A stretch of DNA of 17,738 bases from JASHVB01 sp049522565 (lineage in GTDB: Bacteria > Pseudomonadota > Alphaproteobacteria > Acetobacterales > Acetobacteraceae), in NCBI GenBank assembly GCA_049522565.1, contig JBEKNT010000106.1, positions 1 to 17,738 of the forward strand. The letters are read 5' to 3'. The notes beneath the pieces were generated by a model. It had not been told where the DNA came from, ran no database searches, and worked only from the letters and a program-made list of their open reading frames with translations. Below are positions 6,536-13,641 of the stretch, one piece after another; position 1 is the stretch's first letter; each line of letters begins with the position of its first letter. The position numbers and the translations under genes are program-made.

Positions 6536-8887
6536 TCATGACGCGCACCATGCGCGCCAGGCATGCCGCAACGCGCCGCCGAGGTTGCGGCCGAAGCGCG
6601 GCGCATCGCAGAGCGGGCTGGCTTTCACGCGTGGCCGCAGGCCGGCCCGCAATGCCGCCAGCGCCGCAACGTCCATGGCCTTCGCCACCGCCAGGTCAAC
6701 GTAGTCGGATGCGTCGCGGGCCACCCAGTCGGACAGACCGACATTGCTCAAGTGGCTCATCGAATGCCGGGACGCGAAGATCTCGCCCGGCAGGGTCACG
6801 GTGGGCACACCCATCCACAGCGCCTCGCACGTCGTCAGGCCGCCCGAATAGGGAAACGGGTCGAGCACAATGTCGATCTGACCGTATTCCGCCATGAAGG
6901 CGCGATGCGGCGACGATCCGCGCAACTCGATCCGAGCCGTGTCGACAGCTTCGCCGGCGAACGCAGCGCGCACGCGATCGGCGGTCGGCCGGTCGTGGAA
7001 CTGGTGGGTTTTCAGCACCAGCCGCGCGTCCGGCAGGCGACGCAGCACCGCCGCCCAGGTGGCGATGACACGCGGCGTGACCTTCGCGAGATTGTTGAAG
7101 CAGCCGAAGGTGATGTGGCGGTTCGCCAGCGCCGGCAATGGACCGACATCCGGCGCGTAGGTCGGCGGACTGTAGCAGACATAGCCGTCGGGCAGCCGCA
7201 GCAATTGCTCGGAGTACACATGCTCCAGCTCCGGTGGGGTCTCCCATCGGTCGGTGATGAACCAGTCGATCTCCGGCAGGCCGGTGCTGTGGTTCTGCAT
7301 GCCGACCCACTTCACCTGCACCGGCGCGAGGCGATGCGCGCAGGCCGGCATGCGTGCGGCGTCGCCATAGCCGCCGAGATCGATCAGCACGTCGATGCCG
7401 AGATCGCGCGCGCGCGTCGCCAGGGCAACGTCGTCGAGCGCATCGATGTCGATCCAATCCCGCGCCGCCGCACGGAAACGCCGGGCGATCGGATCGGTGG
7501 GCGCGGCATTCTGCGCCAGGCAGACGACAGCGAACCGCGCCGGGTCGAGCGTCTCGATGCCGGCAACGGTCAGCCAGCCCACCGGGTGGGTCTTCAACGA
7601 GCCGGACAGCAGACCGACCGTCAACTTCCGCTCCGGATCGCGGTCGTTGGCGCAACTGCCCAACCGGGTGCGCGGCAGGCGCTCGGCGCACGCGCGCAGC
7701 GCGGTCAGCAGCGCGGCACCGGTAATGCCGTCGCGATACGGCAGGTTGTTGCACAGCGCGCGGCGCGGCAGGCTGGCATCCGGGTCCAGCTCTATCGCGC
7801 GGCGGGCGAAGCCGACCGCCGCCTCCTGAAGGCCAAGGCAGGCCGTTGCGTTGGAGAGGTTGGAAAGGACCAGCGGATCGTCGCCGTGCTGTTCGATCAA
7901 GCGCAGGAGCAACGTGCTCGCCTCGGCGTGACGCTGCATACGCATCAGCACGGTGGCGCGGTCGTTGTGCAAGCGTGCGTCGTCGGGATCCAGTTCGCTG
8001 GCGCGACGCAGCGCCGCTTCGGCCTCGCGCCGGCGATCGGATCGCGCCAGCACGGCGCCCAGCAGCTTGACGGGCAGCAGCGCATCGGGCGCCAGGGCGG
8101 CGGCGACTTCCAGGGCGTCGATCGCCTCGGGCCGCCGGCCAAGCCGTTCCAGCAACACGCCGCGCGCCAGCAACGGCACCGGGTTCAGCGGGTCCGCCTC
8201 GCTCGCCAGCGTCAGCCGGGCCAGTTCGGCCTCGGCTGTGCCGGCGACACGGGCCGCCTCGATACCGTGCAGGGCGTATTCCGCCACCGCCGGCTCCAGG
8301 CGCTGCGCCTCGATCAGGGCGGTATGCGCCAGCGCCGGCTCGGCGGTCAGCAGCAAGGCGAGACCCAGTGTCGCCCAGGCTTCGGCGCGGTCCGGCGCTA
8401 TGCCCAGGCATCGCAACAGCAGGACGCGCGCTTCGGCGCCCTCGGCGCGGGCGATCAGCAGTCCCGCGAGGGCCACCAGTGCTTCTTCGCGCCGGGGATT
8501 GACCTCCAGGAGCCGACGATAGGCGGCTTCGGCGGCAGCCGGGTCGTTCGCCGCGCGATAGCTTTCCGCCAGCCGCAGCAGCGGCTCATCCCAGTTCGGC
8601 AGGACATGCGCCACCGTCTCCATCAGTCCGCGCGCGCGCGCCAGGTTGCCGAGGCGATCTTCGGCGATGGCGAGATTGAGCAAGGTCGGCGGCGAGGTGT
8701 CGCCGAGCGACACGGCGGTGCGCAAGGCAAAGCTCGCCGCCTCCGGCTGGTTCATGTCCAGCAGCGTCATGCCGCGCGCGGCGTGGCGAGCCGGGTCCGC
8801 GTCGTCGCCCGAAGCGGCGTCCAGCAGATTGAGCGCGCCCTCCGCATCGCCCGCGCGCAACCGCACGAGGGCTGCCTCAGCCGTCAT
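6536..8887 (-). CDS. TPR-containing GT41 (OGT/SPINDLY-like) glycosyltransferase, candidate flagellin glycosyltransferase
   Basis: The 783-residue protein has about ten TPR-like helical repeats (residues 1-375) followed by a GT41 catalytic region (about 420-780). Conserved landmarks are KTHPVGWL (432-439, with His434 at the position of the catalytic-region His of human OGT), IDVLIDLGGYGDAAR (498-512), the LAPVQVKW block (520-527), CFNNLAKVTP (596-605, Lys602 matching the nucleotide-binding Lys of OGT) and LDPFPYSGGLTTCEALWMG (675-693). The enzyme should move a sugar from a nucleotide-sugar to Ser/Thr of a protein held by the TPRs. In Caulobacter the TPR-glycosyltransferase FlmG does this for flagellins, and this gene lies downstream of flagellin, flbT and flaF, so flagellin is the likely target. 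It overlaps the upstream TPR-methyltransferase gene by 11 bp, indicating coupled translation. The sugar donor is not known; no pseudaminic or legionaminic acid genes lie in the window. Confidence 0.9.
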   Translation of the reverse strand: MTAEAALVRLRAGDAEGALNLLDAASGDDADPARHAARGMTLLDMNQPEAASFALRTAVSLGDTSPPTLLNLAIAEDRLGNLARARGLMETVAHVLPNWDEPLLRLAESYRAANDPAAAEAAYRRLLEVNPRREEALVALAGLLIARAEGAEARVLLLRCLGIAPDRAEAWATLGLALLLTAEPALAHTALIEAQRLEPAVAEYALHGIEAARVAGTAEAELARLTLASEADPLNPVPLLARGVLLERLGRRPEAIDALEVAAALAPDALLPVKLLGAVLARSDRRREAEAALRRASELDPDDARLHNDRATVLMRMQRHAEASTLLLRLIEQHGDDPLVLSNLSNATACLGLQEAAVGFARRAIELDPDASLPRRALCNNLPYRDGITGAALLTALRACAERLPRTRLGSCANDRDPERKLTVGLLSGSLKTHPVGWLTVAGIETLDPARFAVVCLAQNAAPTDPIARRFRAAARDWIDIDALDDVALATRARDLGIDVLIDLGGYGDAARMPACAHRLAPVQVKWVGMQNHSTGLPEIDWFITDRWETPPELEHVYSEQLLRLPDGYVCYSPPTYAPDVGPLPALANRHITFGCFNNLAKVTPRVIATWAAVLRRLPDARLVLKTHQFHDRPTADRVRAAFAGEAVDTARIELRGSSPHRAFMAEYGQIDIVLDPFPYSGGLTTCEALWMGVPTVTLPGEIFASRHSMSHLSNVGLSDWVARDASDYVDLAVAKAMDVAALAALRAGLRPRVKASPLCDAPRFGRNLGGALRHAWRAWCAS

Positions 8888-10361
8888 GCCGCACCCGTTG
8901 CAGCACGATCAGCAGCCCGGCAACCGGAGCATTGGCTTCGCAGCGCAGCGTTTCGCGATCGAGCCGCAGCACCTGGAAGCCCGCCTGGGTCGCGATGTCA
9001 CGGATGTAGGCAATACCGTGGGAGTAACGGCCCTGCCGCTGGAGCGCCCAATTGCCGTCGGTATCGCCGGGCACGACACCGTCGCGGTCGGGCAGCAGTT
9101 CCTCGGCGGAGCAGATCAGCCAGCCGCCCGGCGTCAGGCTCGCGTGGGCCGCGGCGAACACCGCTGCCAGGTCGCCGAAATAACAGAACACGTCGGCAGC
9201 CAGGATGAGGGGGTAACGGGCAACTTCTCCCGCTGGCGAGAGAGGTTCAGCTCCCAGCACGTCCATCACATCGGCTTCCTGCAGTTCCGCATACAGCCCC
9301 TTCGCCGCAGCTTGCGCCAGCATCCGGGGGGCGACGTCCACGCCGATCAGCGGCCCCACCGGGAGATCGGCAATCGCCAGAGCCACCAGGCCTGTGCCGC
9401 AACCAAGGTCGAGTACCGGTCCGACACGCTCGCCCGCGGCAATCAGCGGGTGCTGCCGCAGCACGGCGCGAAACAGGCCCGGCGCGCGGTAGCCGAGTGA
9501 AATCAGATGTGGCTCGAACCGCTCGGCGTAGCCGTCGAATACCGCACGCAGATATTCGAGCGGAGCGCGCGTCGCCCCGGGCATGACACCCGCCGCTGCG
9601 ACGAGGTGACGCACATAGGGATCGTGCGGCCCGAGCTTCAGTGCTTCGGCATAGGCGTCTGTCGCTGCCGCATGTTGGCCGAGACTGGACAGCGCGTGAC
9701 CCAGCAAGCCGAACGAACAGGCGTCGGCGATGCCGACGCGGCGGGTTTCCTCGGCCAGGCGGACGGCCTGACGGAAATCGCGACGGCGCACGCAAAGCAG
9801 AATGGCGGCATTGCGCGGATCGAGCCTACCGGGGGCGGCATCGACGCAGCGCAGCAGGGTGGCAAGGGCTGCGTCGGGGTCGCCGGCCGCCTCCTGCGCC
9901 GCGGCAAGTCCAGCAGCAAATCCCGGGTTTGCCGGCTCGGTGCCAGACGCTGCGGCGAGGCAGGCAACAGCATCCGCGGTGCGTCCGAGTTCCAACATCA
10001 GGACGCCGAGCAGGGCCTTGGCGGCTGAATCGCTACGGTCGAGCACGACGGCTTCGGCGGCATCGCGCGCCGCACCTTCGATGTCGCCGGTTTGGCGGCG
10101 CAGCTCGGCGCGGCTCTTGCGTAACCCGGGGTGCTCCGGTGCGACCGCGATGGCCTGGTCAAGCTCGAGCACCGCCTCGTCGGGCGTGTCTGCACGGAGC
10201 GCTAGCCGCGCGCCGACATCCGCCACGCCAATGGACCCGGGGGCCAGGCGTCGGGCCGCGGCAAGCAAGGGTCGTGCGGCGCCAATACGACCGGCGGCCA
10301 CCAGTTGCGCGGCCCGATCGGTCAGTGCTTCAGCGTCGGCGGCAGCGTGCAATTTTTGCAT
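8877..10361 (-). CDS. TPR-repeat protein fused to a class I methyltransferase (COG4976-like)
   Basis: The 494-residue protein has an N-terminal array of TPR-like repeats (about residues 10-260), e.g. ELDQAIAVAPEHPGLRKSRA and AYAEALKLGPHDPYVRHL. After a linker containing LRAVFDGYAERFEPHL, typical of the predicted TPR-methyltransferases of COG4976, comes a SAM-binding domain with PVLDLGCGTGLVALA (315-329) and LIGVDVAPRML (338-348). The ATG at 10361 is preferred over the one at 10418 because AGGAGG (10370-10375) precedes it by 8 bases. It overlaps the GT41 gene start by 11 bp. Two consecutive genes thus pair TPR arrays with different transferase domains, suggesting both dock on the same substrate, plausibly flagellin. 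Methylation of flagellin or of its sugar is inference from context. Confidence 0.88.
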   Translation of the reverse strand: MQKLHAAADAEALTDRAAQLVAAGRIGAARPLLAAARRLAPGSIGVADVGARLALRADTPDEAVLELDQAIAVAPEHPGLRKSRAELRRQTGDIEGAARDAAEAVVLDRSDSAAKALLGVLMLELGRTADAVACLAAASGTEPANPGFAAGLAAAQEAAGDPDAALATLLRCVDAAPGRLDPRNAAILLCVRRRDFRQAVRLAEETRRVGIADACSFGLLGHALSSLGQHAAATDAYAEALKLGPHDPYVRHLVAAAGVMPGATRAPLEYLRAVFDGYAERFEPHLISLGYRAPGLFRAVLRQHPLIAAGERVGPVLDLGCGTGLVALAIADLPVGPLIGVDVAPRMLAQAAAKGLYAELQEADVMDVLGAEPLSPAGEVARYPLILAADVFCYFGDLAAVFAAAHASLTPGGWLICSAEELLPDRDGVVPGDTDGNWALQRQGRYSHGIAYIRDIATQAGFQVLRLDRETLRCEANAPVAGLLIVLQRVRHDG

Positions 10362-10478
10362 GACGGGCCCCTCCTGGGCCTGGAGTCCGGCGTCGCACCG
10401 CGTGCCATCGCGCGACAATCGCCAGCGCTAAGGTTCTCGGTGCGGTGGTTCCCATGATGGCCGCCCGGGTGCCGCGGC

Positions 10479-10829
10479 TCAGAGGCTGCCGGACAGCCCG
10501 ACAGCGAAGCTCTCGTTGATCTCGATGAGGAAGGCGAAATCGGGCGAGTCGCGGTCCATCTCGCGTTGCACGGTCAGGCCGACGGAAATGATCGCGGCGC
10601 GCAGCTCTGCCGGCAAGCCGTTGTCCGGGTCGCGCATCAGGTCGTGCACCGTCATCCAGAGGCGGCGGTTGTCCGCCAGGGCGCGGACGCGCTGCAGCGC
10701 GTTGCCGTTGCGTGCCGCCTTGAGCGCGCCGATGGCACGCCGGAACACGTCCGCTTCCTGCTCGCGCTGGCTGCGGTGCGTCGCCGCAGCCTCATAGGCC
10801 CGCACGGCCTGGTTCATCATCATCGACAT
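10479..10829 (-). CDS. flaF: Flagellar biosynthesis regulator FlaF
   Basis: The 116-residue protein matches FlaF along its length: NQAVRAYEAAA near the N-terminus, NRRLWMTVHDLM and GLPAELRAAIISVGL in the centre, and FLIEINESFAVGL at the end. FlaF is an alphaproteobacterial cytosolic protein required with FlbT for correct flagellin synthesis; in Caulobacter it promotes flagellin translation and secretion while FlbT opposes it. The start is ambiguous because Met occurs at residues 1, 3, 4 and 5 (MSMMMN). The first is taken since GGAG lies just upstream, but a start at residue 4 or 5 is equally possible. The gene overlaps the end of flbT by up to 10 bp, implying translational coupling. A 117-bp gap separates it from the TPR-methyltransferase gene. 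Confidence 0.93.
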   Translation of the reverse strand: MSMMMNQAVRAYEAAATHRSQREQEADVFRRAIGALKAARNGNALQRVRALADNRRLWMTVHDLMRDPDNGLPAELRAAIISVGLTVQREMDRDSPDFAFLIEINESFAVGLSGSL

Positions 10830-11278
10830 GGCTCCAGTTGGGTCGAAGTGGGGTTTTGTGCGTCGGCCGCCTTTGCGCCGGGCGCCACGCGCCCCAGCAC
10901 GGCGTCCTCGTGCCGAATGATACGTCGGATGAGCTTCAGGCCCTGGTAACAGTCGTCGGCCTCCGCCGCGGCCAGCGCATCGTCGAGAATCTCGCGTGCG
11001 AGCACCGAGGTTGTTGCGCCTTTGAACGCGGCAATGAGCTGCCGCGCCGTGGCAAGACCGCGCGGACGTTCATCGTCGTCGCCAATATAGGCGGATTGCA
11101 GGGCGAAGTAGATGCGCCGCGCCGGGCTGTCCGCCTGGTCCGGCGGCATGATCTGCTTACCGAACAGGAAACGTGCCTTGGCAGTCAGCTCGATCCGCGA
11201 CTTGGTGCGGAAGCGGATCGGTGCTCCATTGACGATCATTACCTCGCCCTGGCGCAGCTCCAACACCAAATTCGACAT
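10820..11278 (-). CDS. flbT: Flagellin post-transcriptional regulator FlbT
   Basis: The 152-residue protein begins MSNLVLELRQGEVMIVNGA and includes FLFGKQIMPPDQADSPARRIY, followed by RIYFALQSAYIG, all characteristic of FlbT. FlbT acts in the cytosol on the 5' leader of flagellin mRNA; in Caulobacter it destabilises the message until the hook is complete. The ATG at 11278 is chosen because AGGAAGG (11284-11290) precedes it. The frame is open to 11308, but the extra ten residues are not typical. The C-terminus after about residue 125 is Ala/Asn/Thr-rich and less conserved. The flagellin gene lies immediately upstream and flaF overlaps the 3' end, so the regulator pair sits with its target. Confidence 0.93.
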   Translation of the reverse strand: MSNLVLELRQGEVMIVNGAPIRFRTKSRIELTAKARFLFGKQIMPPDQADSPARRIYFALQSAYIGDDDERPRGLATARQLIAAFKGATTSVLAREILDDALAAAEADDCYQGLKLIRRIIRHEDAVLGRVAPGAKAADAQNPTSTQLEPCR

Positions 11279-11442
11279 GCGCCCCTTCCTGGTTCGCGAT
11301 AGGAACATGACGCGCAGCCGCGCGTCGCCGCCCGGATATCGCCCGCGCGGTCAGCCAATGATGAAGCCGCAGCCAGCCCCGCGCGCCGCCGTCTCGACGA
11401 CGGGCTTCGCGAGGGTCTCGTCCGGCTGGTGCGGGTTACGAA

Positions 11443-11459
11443 ACGGGCGTGACGCCCGT
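11443..11459 (-). terminator. Hairpin after the flagellin gene, candidate intrinsic terminator
   Basis: A perfect 7-bp GC-rich stem, acgggcg/cgcccgt with a 3-base loop, lies 12 bases past the flagellin stop codon. On the minus strand it is followed by TTTCGT, a short T run. It could terminate or attenuate transcription so that flagellin is made in excess over flbT and downstream genes, or protect the 3' end of the flagellin mRNA. The T run is weak, so read-through is likely. Confidence 0.6.
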
Positions 11460-11471
11460 CCCGTTCCGCGA

Positions 11472-12329
11472 TTACTTGAACAGGCTCAGCAGCGTCTGCG
11501 GAGCCTGGTTGGCCAAGGTCAGCGCCTGGGTGCCGAGCTGTTGCTGGATCTGCAGCGACTGCAACAGGGCGGACTCCTTCGCCAGATCGGCATCGACCAG
11601 CGAGCCAAGACCCGTGTTCAGAGCATCGATCTTGTTGTTGTTGTAGCTGATCTGGTTGTTCACGTAGTTGACCGAGGAACCGACGCCGTTGAGTGCAGTG
11701 CCGACCGCGTTCTGCTGGTTGAGGAAGGTGCCGGTTGCGGTGATCAGCGCCGCGATCGTCGAGGCACCGTTCATCTGCGTGGTGGTGAAGGCGATCGAGC
11801 CGTACAGCTCGGAACCGCCGAAGGTGGCGATGCCGTAGGTTGCGGCGTTCTCATTACGCACCACCGCCACGGCGCCGAAGGTGCCGGCGCTGCCGGTGAT
11901 ATTGCCGATCAGCGTCTTGCCGTTGTAGTTGGCGTCCTCGATGAAGCTCTGCACGTTGCCCAGCAGCGAGGTGTACTGGTCCTCGTACTGCGTCCGCTCA
12001 TTGCCTTGCACTGTGCTGTCGGACAACTTGATCAGCACGTCGCGCATGCTCATCATGGTATTCGAGATGTCGTTCAGGCCCGACTGGGTGGTCGAGAGCA
12101 GTCCCTGGACGCTGCCAAGCTGCTGGTTGGCGCTGGTCAACGCGCCGACGGTCGAACGGACCGACTGCGCCACCGCATAGGCCGCGCCGTCATCGGTGGC
12201 ATCGGCCACACGATAGCCGGTGGAAACCTGCTTCTGCACGGAATTGAGCGCAGAATTGGTCTTGTCGAGCGACTCGAGCGCGATCATCGCGCCCGAGTTG
12301 GTGACAACGGAGTTGAGAGAGCCGGACAT
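11472..12329 (-). CDS. fliC: Flagellin
   Basis: Flagellin is the filament subunit, exported by the flagellar type III apparatus. The 285-residue protein has the conserved D0/D1 N-terminal part (NSGAMIALESLDKTNSALNS at 11-30, QKQVSTGYRVADATDDGAAY at 32-51) and C-terminal part (NNKIDALNTGLGSLVDADLA at 231-250, ending LLSLFK). The middle (about 140-190) is short, so this is a compact alphaproteobacterial flagellin with little surface-exposed variable domain. The start at 12329 is chosen because residues from there fit the family; the frame is open to 12383, but that part forms the leader hairpins. AAAGG at about 12339-12343 is a modest ribosome binding site. Several Ser/Thr residues in the centre could be glycosylation sites for the GT41 enzyme encoded downstream. 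No cysteine is present. Confidence 0.95.
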   Translation of the reverse strand: MSGSLNSVVTNSGAMIALESLDKTNSALNSVQKQVSTGYRVADATDDGAAYAVAQSVRSTVGALTSANQQLGSVQGLLSTTQSGLNDISNTMMSMRDVLIKLSDSTVQGNERTQYEDQYTSLLGNVQSFIEDANYNGKTLIGNITGSAGTFGAVAVVRNENAATYGIATFGGSELYGSIAFTTTQMNGASTIAALITATGTFLNQQNAVGTALNGVGSSVNYVNNQISYNNNKIDALNTGLGSLVDADLAKESALLQSLQIQQQLGTQALTLANQAPQTLLSLFK

Positions 12330-12365
12330 GGTATCTTGCCTTTGCCCACAGAGGTTACTGATAGC

Positions 12366-12398
12366 CCCGCCTTTTGCGGGCATGCCCCATCCTGGGGC
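12366..12398 (-). promoter_or_regulatory. Paired hairpins in the flagellin 5' leader, candidate FlbT target or flgL terminator
   Basis: Reading towards the flagellin start, a perfect hairpin gccccaggatggggc (12398-12384) is followed by a second with stem cccgc/gcggg around an A-rich loop (12380-12366). They lie about 37-69 bases before the ATG. FlbT of Caulobacter is known to act on the flagellin mRNA leader, so these structures are the obvious place to look. There is no T tract, so a role as flgL terminator is less likely. No clear sigma-54 or sigma-28 promoter was found between flgL and flagellin. Confidence 0.45.
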
Positions 12399-12437
12399 GA
12401 TCGGGTTAACAGCCGGTGAAGCCGCGCGCGGTTTGCA

Positions 12438-13523
12438 TCAGCTCACCGGCAGAAATTTCACCAGCGACAGCCCGCTCATCGCGGCGATCACCTGGTAGGA
12501 GGCCTGAAGCTGGGTCTGCACCAGCGACAGGTTCGACATGGCTTGCGCCATGTCCACGTCCTGCACGTCGCCGACCTGGGTGGTGAGTGCGGTCGCGGTG
12601 TCGGACATCGTCGTCTGGCTGGTCGTGAGGTTGCTCTGTGTGTTCCCCAGCACACCAACGTCTTCCGCCATGGCGCTGATCGCGCCGGTCAGGCTGGCAT
12701 TGGTGTCCTGCACCAGTGCCTGGAACCCGCTGTCGCTGACCTGGCCACTGCTCAGCGAGCCCATGGTCGCCAGCGCCCGCATCAGGTCGCGCATATAGGA
12801 ACCAGTGGTCGAGGTGCCGGTGGACTGCACCGCCGAATTGGCGCTGGCCAGCAGCCCGACCGAGGCGGTCTGACCCTGCCCGATCTGGATCGTCGGGGCC
12901 TGTGCAACGCCGGCAGGCTGCGACAGATAGGCCGAGAAGGGCGAGAGGCCCGGCGCGTTGGAACCGGCGATCGCCAGCGTATTGGCGGCGGTCGCCGCGG
13001 CACCCTGGGTTCCGAGCAAGCCAACCTGGGCAGCGATCTGCGTATAGAAGCCGCTGCTTAATATAGAGTCAGGATCGGGCACCGGCGGATTTTCGCTGTC
13101 CTGGCCAGCGAATACGTATGTATTGCCATCCTGCGTATCGAGCAGATCGGCGACCTGCACCAGCGCCTGTTGCGCCGAGGCGGCGACGCTGTCCACTTCC
13201 GACGAGTCGGAGCCTTCCAGATTGTTGGTCTGCGCGAGGAAGTTGGACGCGATCTGCTGGATCTGCGTCATCGCCGTCTGCGTCACCTGCATGCCGCTGG
13301 CGGCCTGGTTGATGTTGTTCTGCCAGGTCTGCAATGCCGCGATCTGCGGTTGCAGGTTGAGCGAGACCGCGGCGCCGGGGCCGAGCCCGGCATAGGTGTT
13401 GGCCACTAGGCCGGTGCTGATCTGGGTGGTGAGCTGGTCGAGGTTCTGCTTCACCGTGGCGCTGTCGCTGATCAGGCTGGCCATCTGGCCGTAATCGGCG
13501 GGGCCGTAGGAGGCAATGCTCAT
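12438..13523 (-). CDS. flgL: Hook-filament junction protein FlgL
   Basis: FlgL (HAP3) forms the junction layer that joins FlgK to flagellin and is secreted without a cleaved signal peptide. The 361-residue sequence has flagellin-like ends: an N-terminal helix region with QNLDQLTTQISTGLVANTYA (31-50) and NINQAASGMQVTQTAM, and a C-terminal helix with DVDMAQAMSNLSLVQTQLQA. The centre contains DTQDGNTYVFAGQDSENPPV, a typical FlgL segment. It is longer than the enterobacterial protein (317 residues), and the middle domain is rich in Ala, Gly, Ser and Thr. AGGAAGG immediately before the start overlaps the end of a palindromic repeat (13535-13625), so the hairpin may affect translation. It follows flgK on the same strand and is probably in the flgE-flgK-flgL unit. 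Confidence 0.93.
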   Translation of the reverse strand: MSIASYGPADYGQMASLISDSATVKQNLDQLTTQISTGLVANTYAGLGPGAAVSLNLQPQIAALQTWQNNINQAASGMQVTQTAMTQIQQIASNFLAQTNNLEGSDSSEVDSVAASAQQALVQVADLLDTQDGNTYVFAGQDSENPPVPDPDSILSSGFYTQIAAQVGLLGTQGAAATAANTLAIAGSNAPGLSPFSAYLSQPAGVAQAPTIQIGQGQTASVGLLASANSAVQSTGTSTTGSYMRDLMRALATMGSLSSGQVSDSGFQALVQDTNASLTGAISAMAEDVGVLGNTQSNLTTSQTTMSDTATALTTQVGDVQDVDMAQAMSNLSLVQTQLQASYQVIAAMSGLSLVKFLPVS

Positions 13524-13534
13524 GGCAATCCCTT

Positions 13535-13625
13535 CCTCTCCCGCTTTGCGGGAGAGGGTAGGGTGAAGGTGACGCGTGCGGCCCGCTGCACCCTCACCCT
13601 ACCCTCTCCCACTGCGTGGGTGAGG
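13535..13625. repeat. Three-stem palindromic repeat between flgK and flgL
   Basis: This copy uses the same plan as 5754-5900. A perfect hairpin cctctcccgc/gcgggagagg (13535-13544 with 13548-13557) is followed by a central stem ggtagggtgaaggtg (13557-13571) with caccctcaccctacc (13589-13603), one mismatch. A weaker third hairpin, ctctccca/tgggtgag, covers about 13604-13624. It occupies most of the 118-bp gap inside the flagellar operon, so the transcript must read through it. Its left end adjoins the flgL ribosome binding site. Confidence 0.85.
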
Positions 13626-13641
13626 ATTTGTGGAACGCGCA

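Noticed and set aside
6563..9208. An 881-codon open frame on the plus strand opposite the GT41 and TPR-methyltransferase genes
   Set aside because: It has no family resemblance and is rich in Arg, Gln and Gly, as expected for the complement of GC-rich coding DNA. The minus-strand genes have clear domains and motifs.
10392..10407. Sigma-54-like TGGCACG on the minus strand before the TPR-methyltransferase gene
   Set aside because: The -24 half is perfect, but the required GC at -12 is GA at the correct spacing, so it is not a convincing promoter.
12381..12398. Possible intrinsic terminator after flgL
   Set aside because: The hairpins are stable but no T tract follows on the minus strand. A role in the flagellin leader seems at least as likely.
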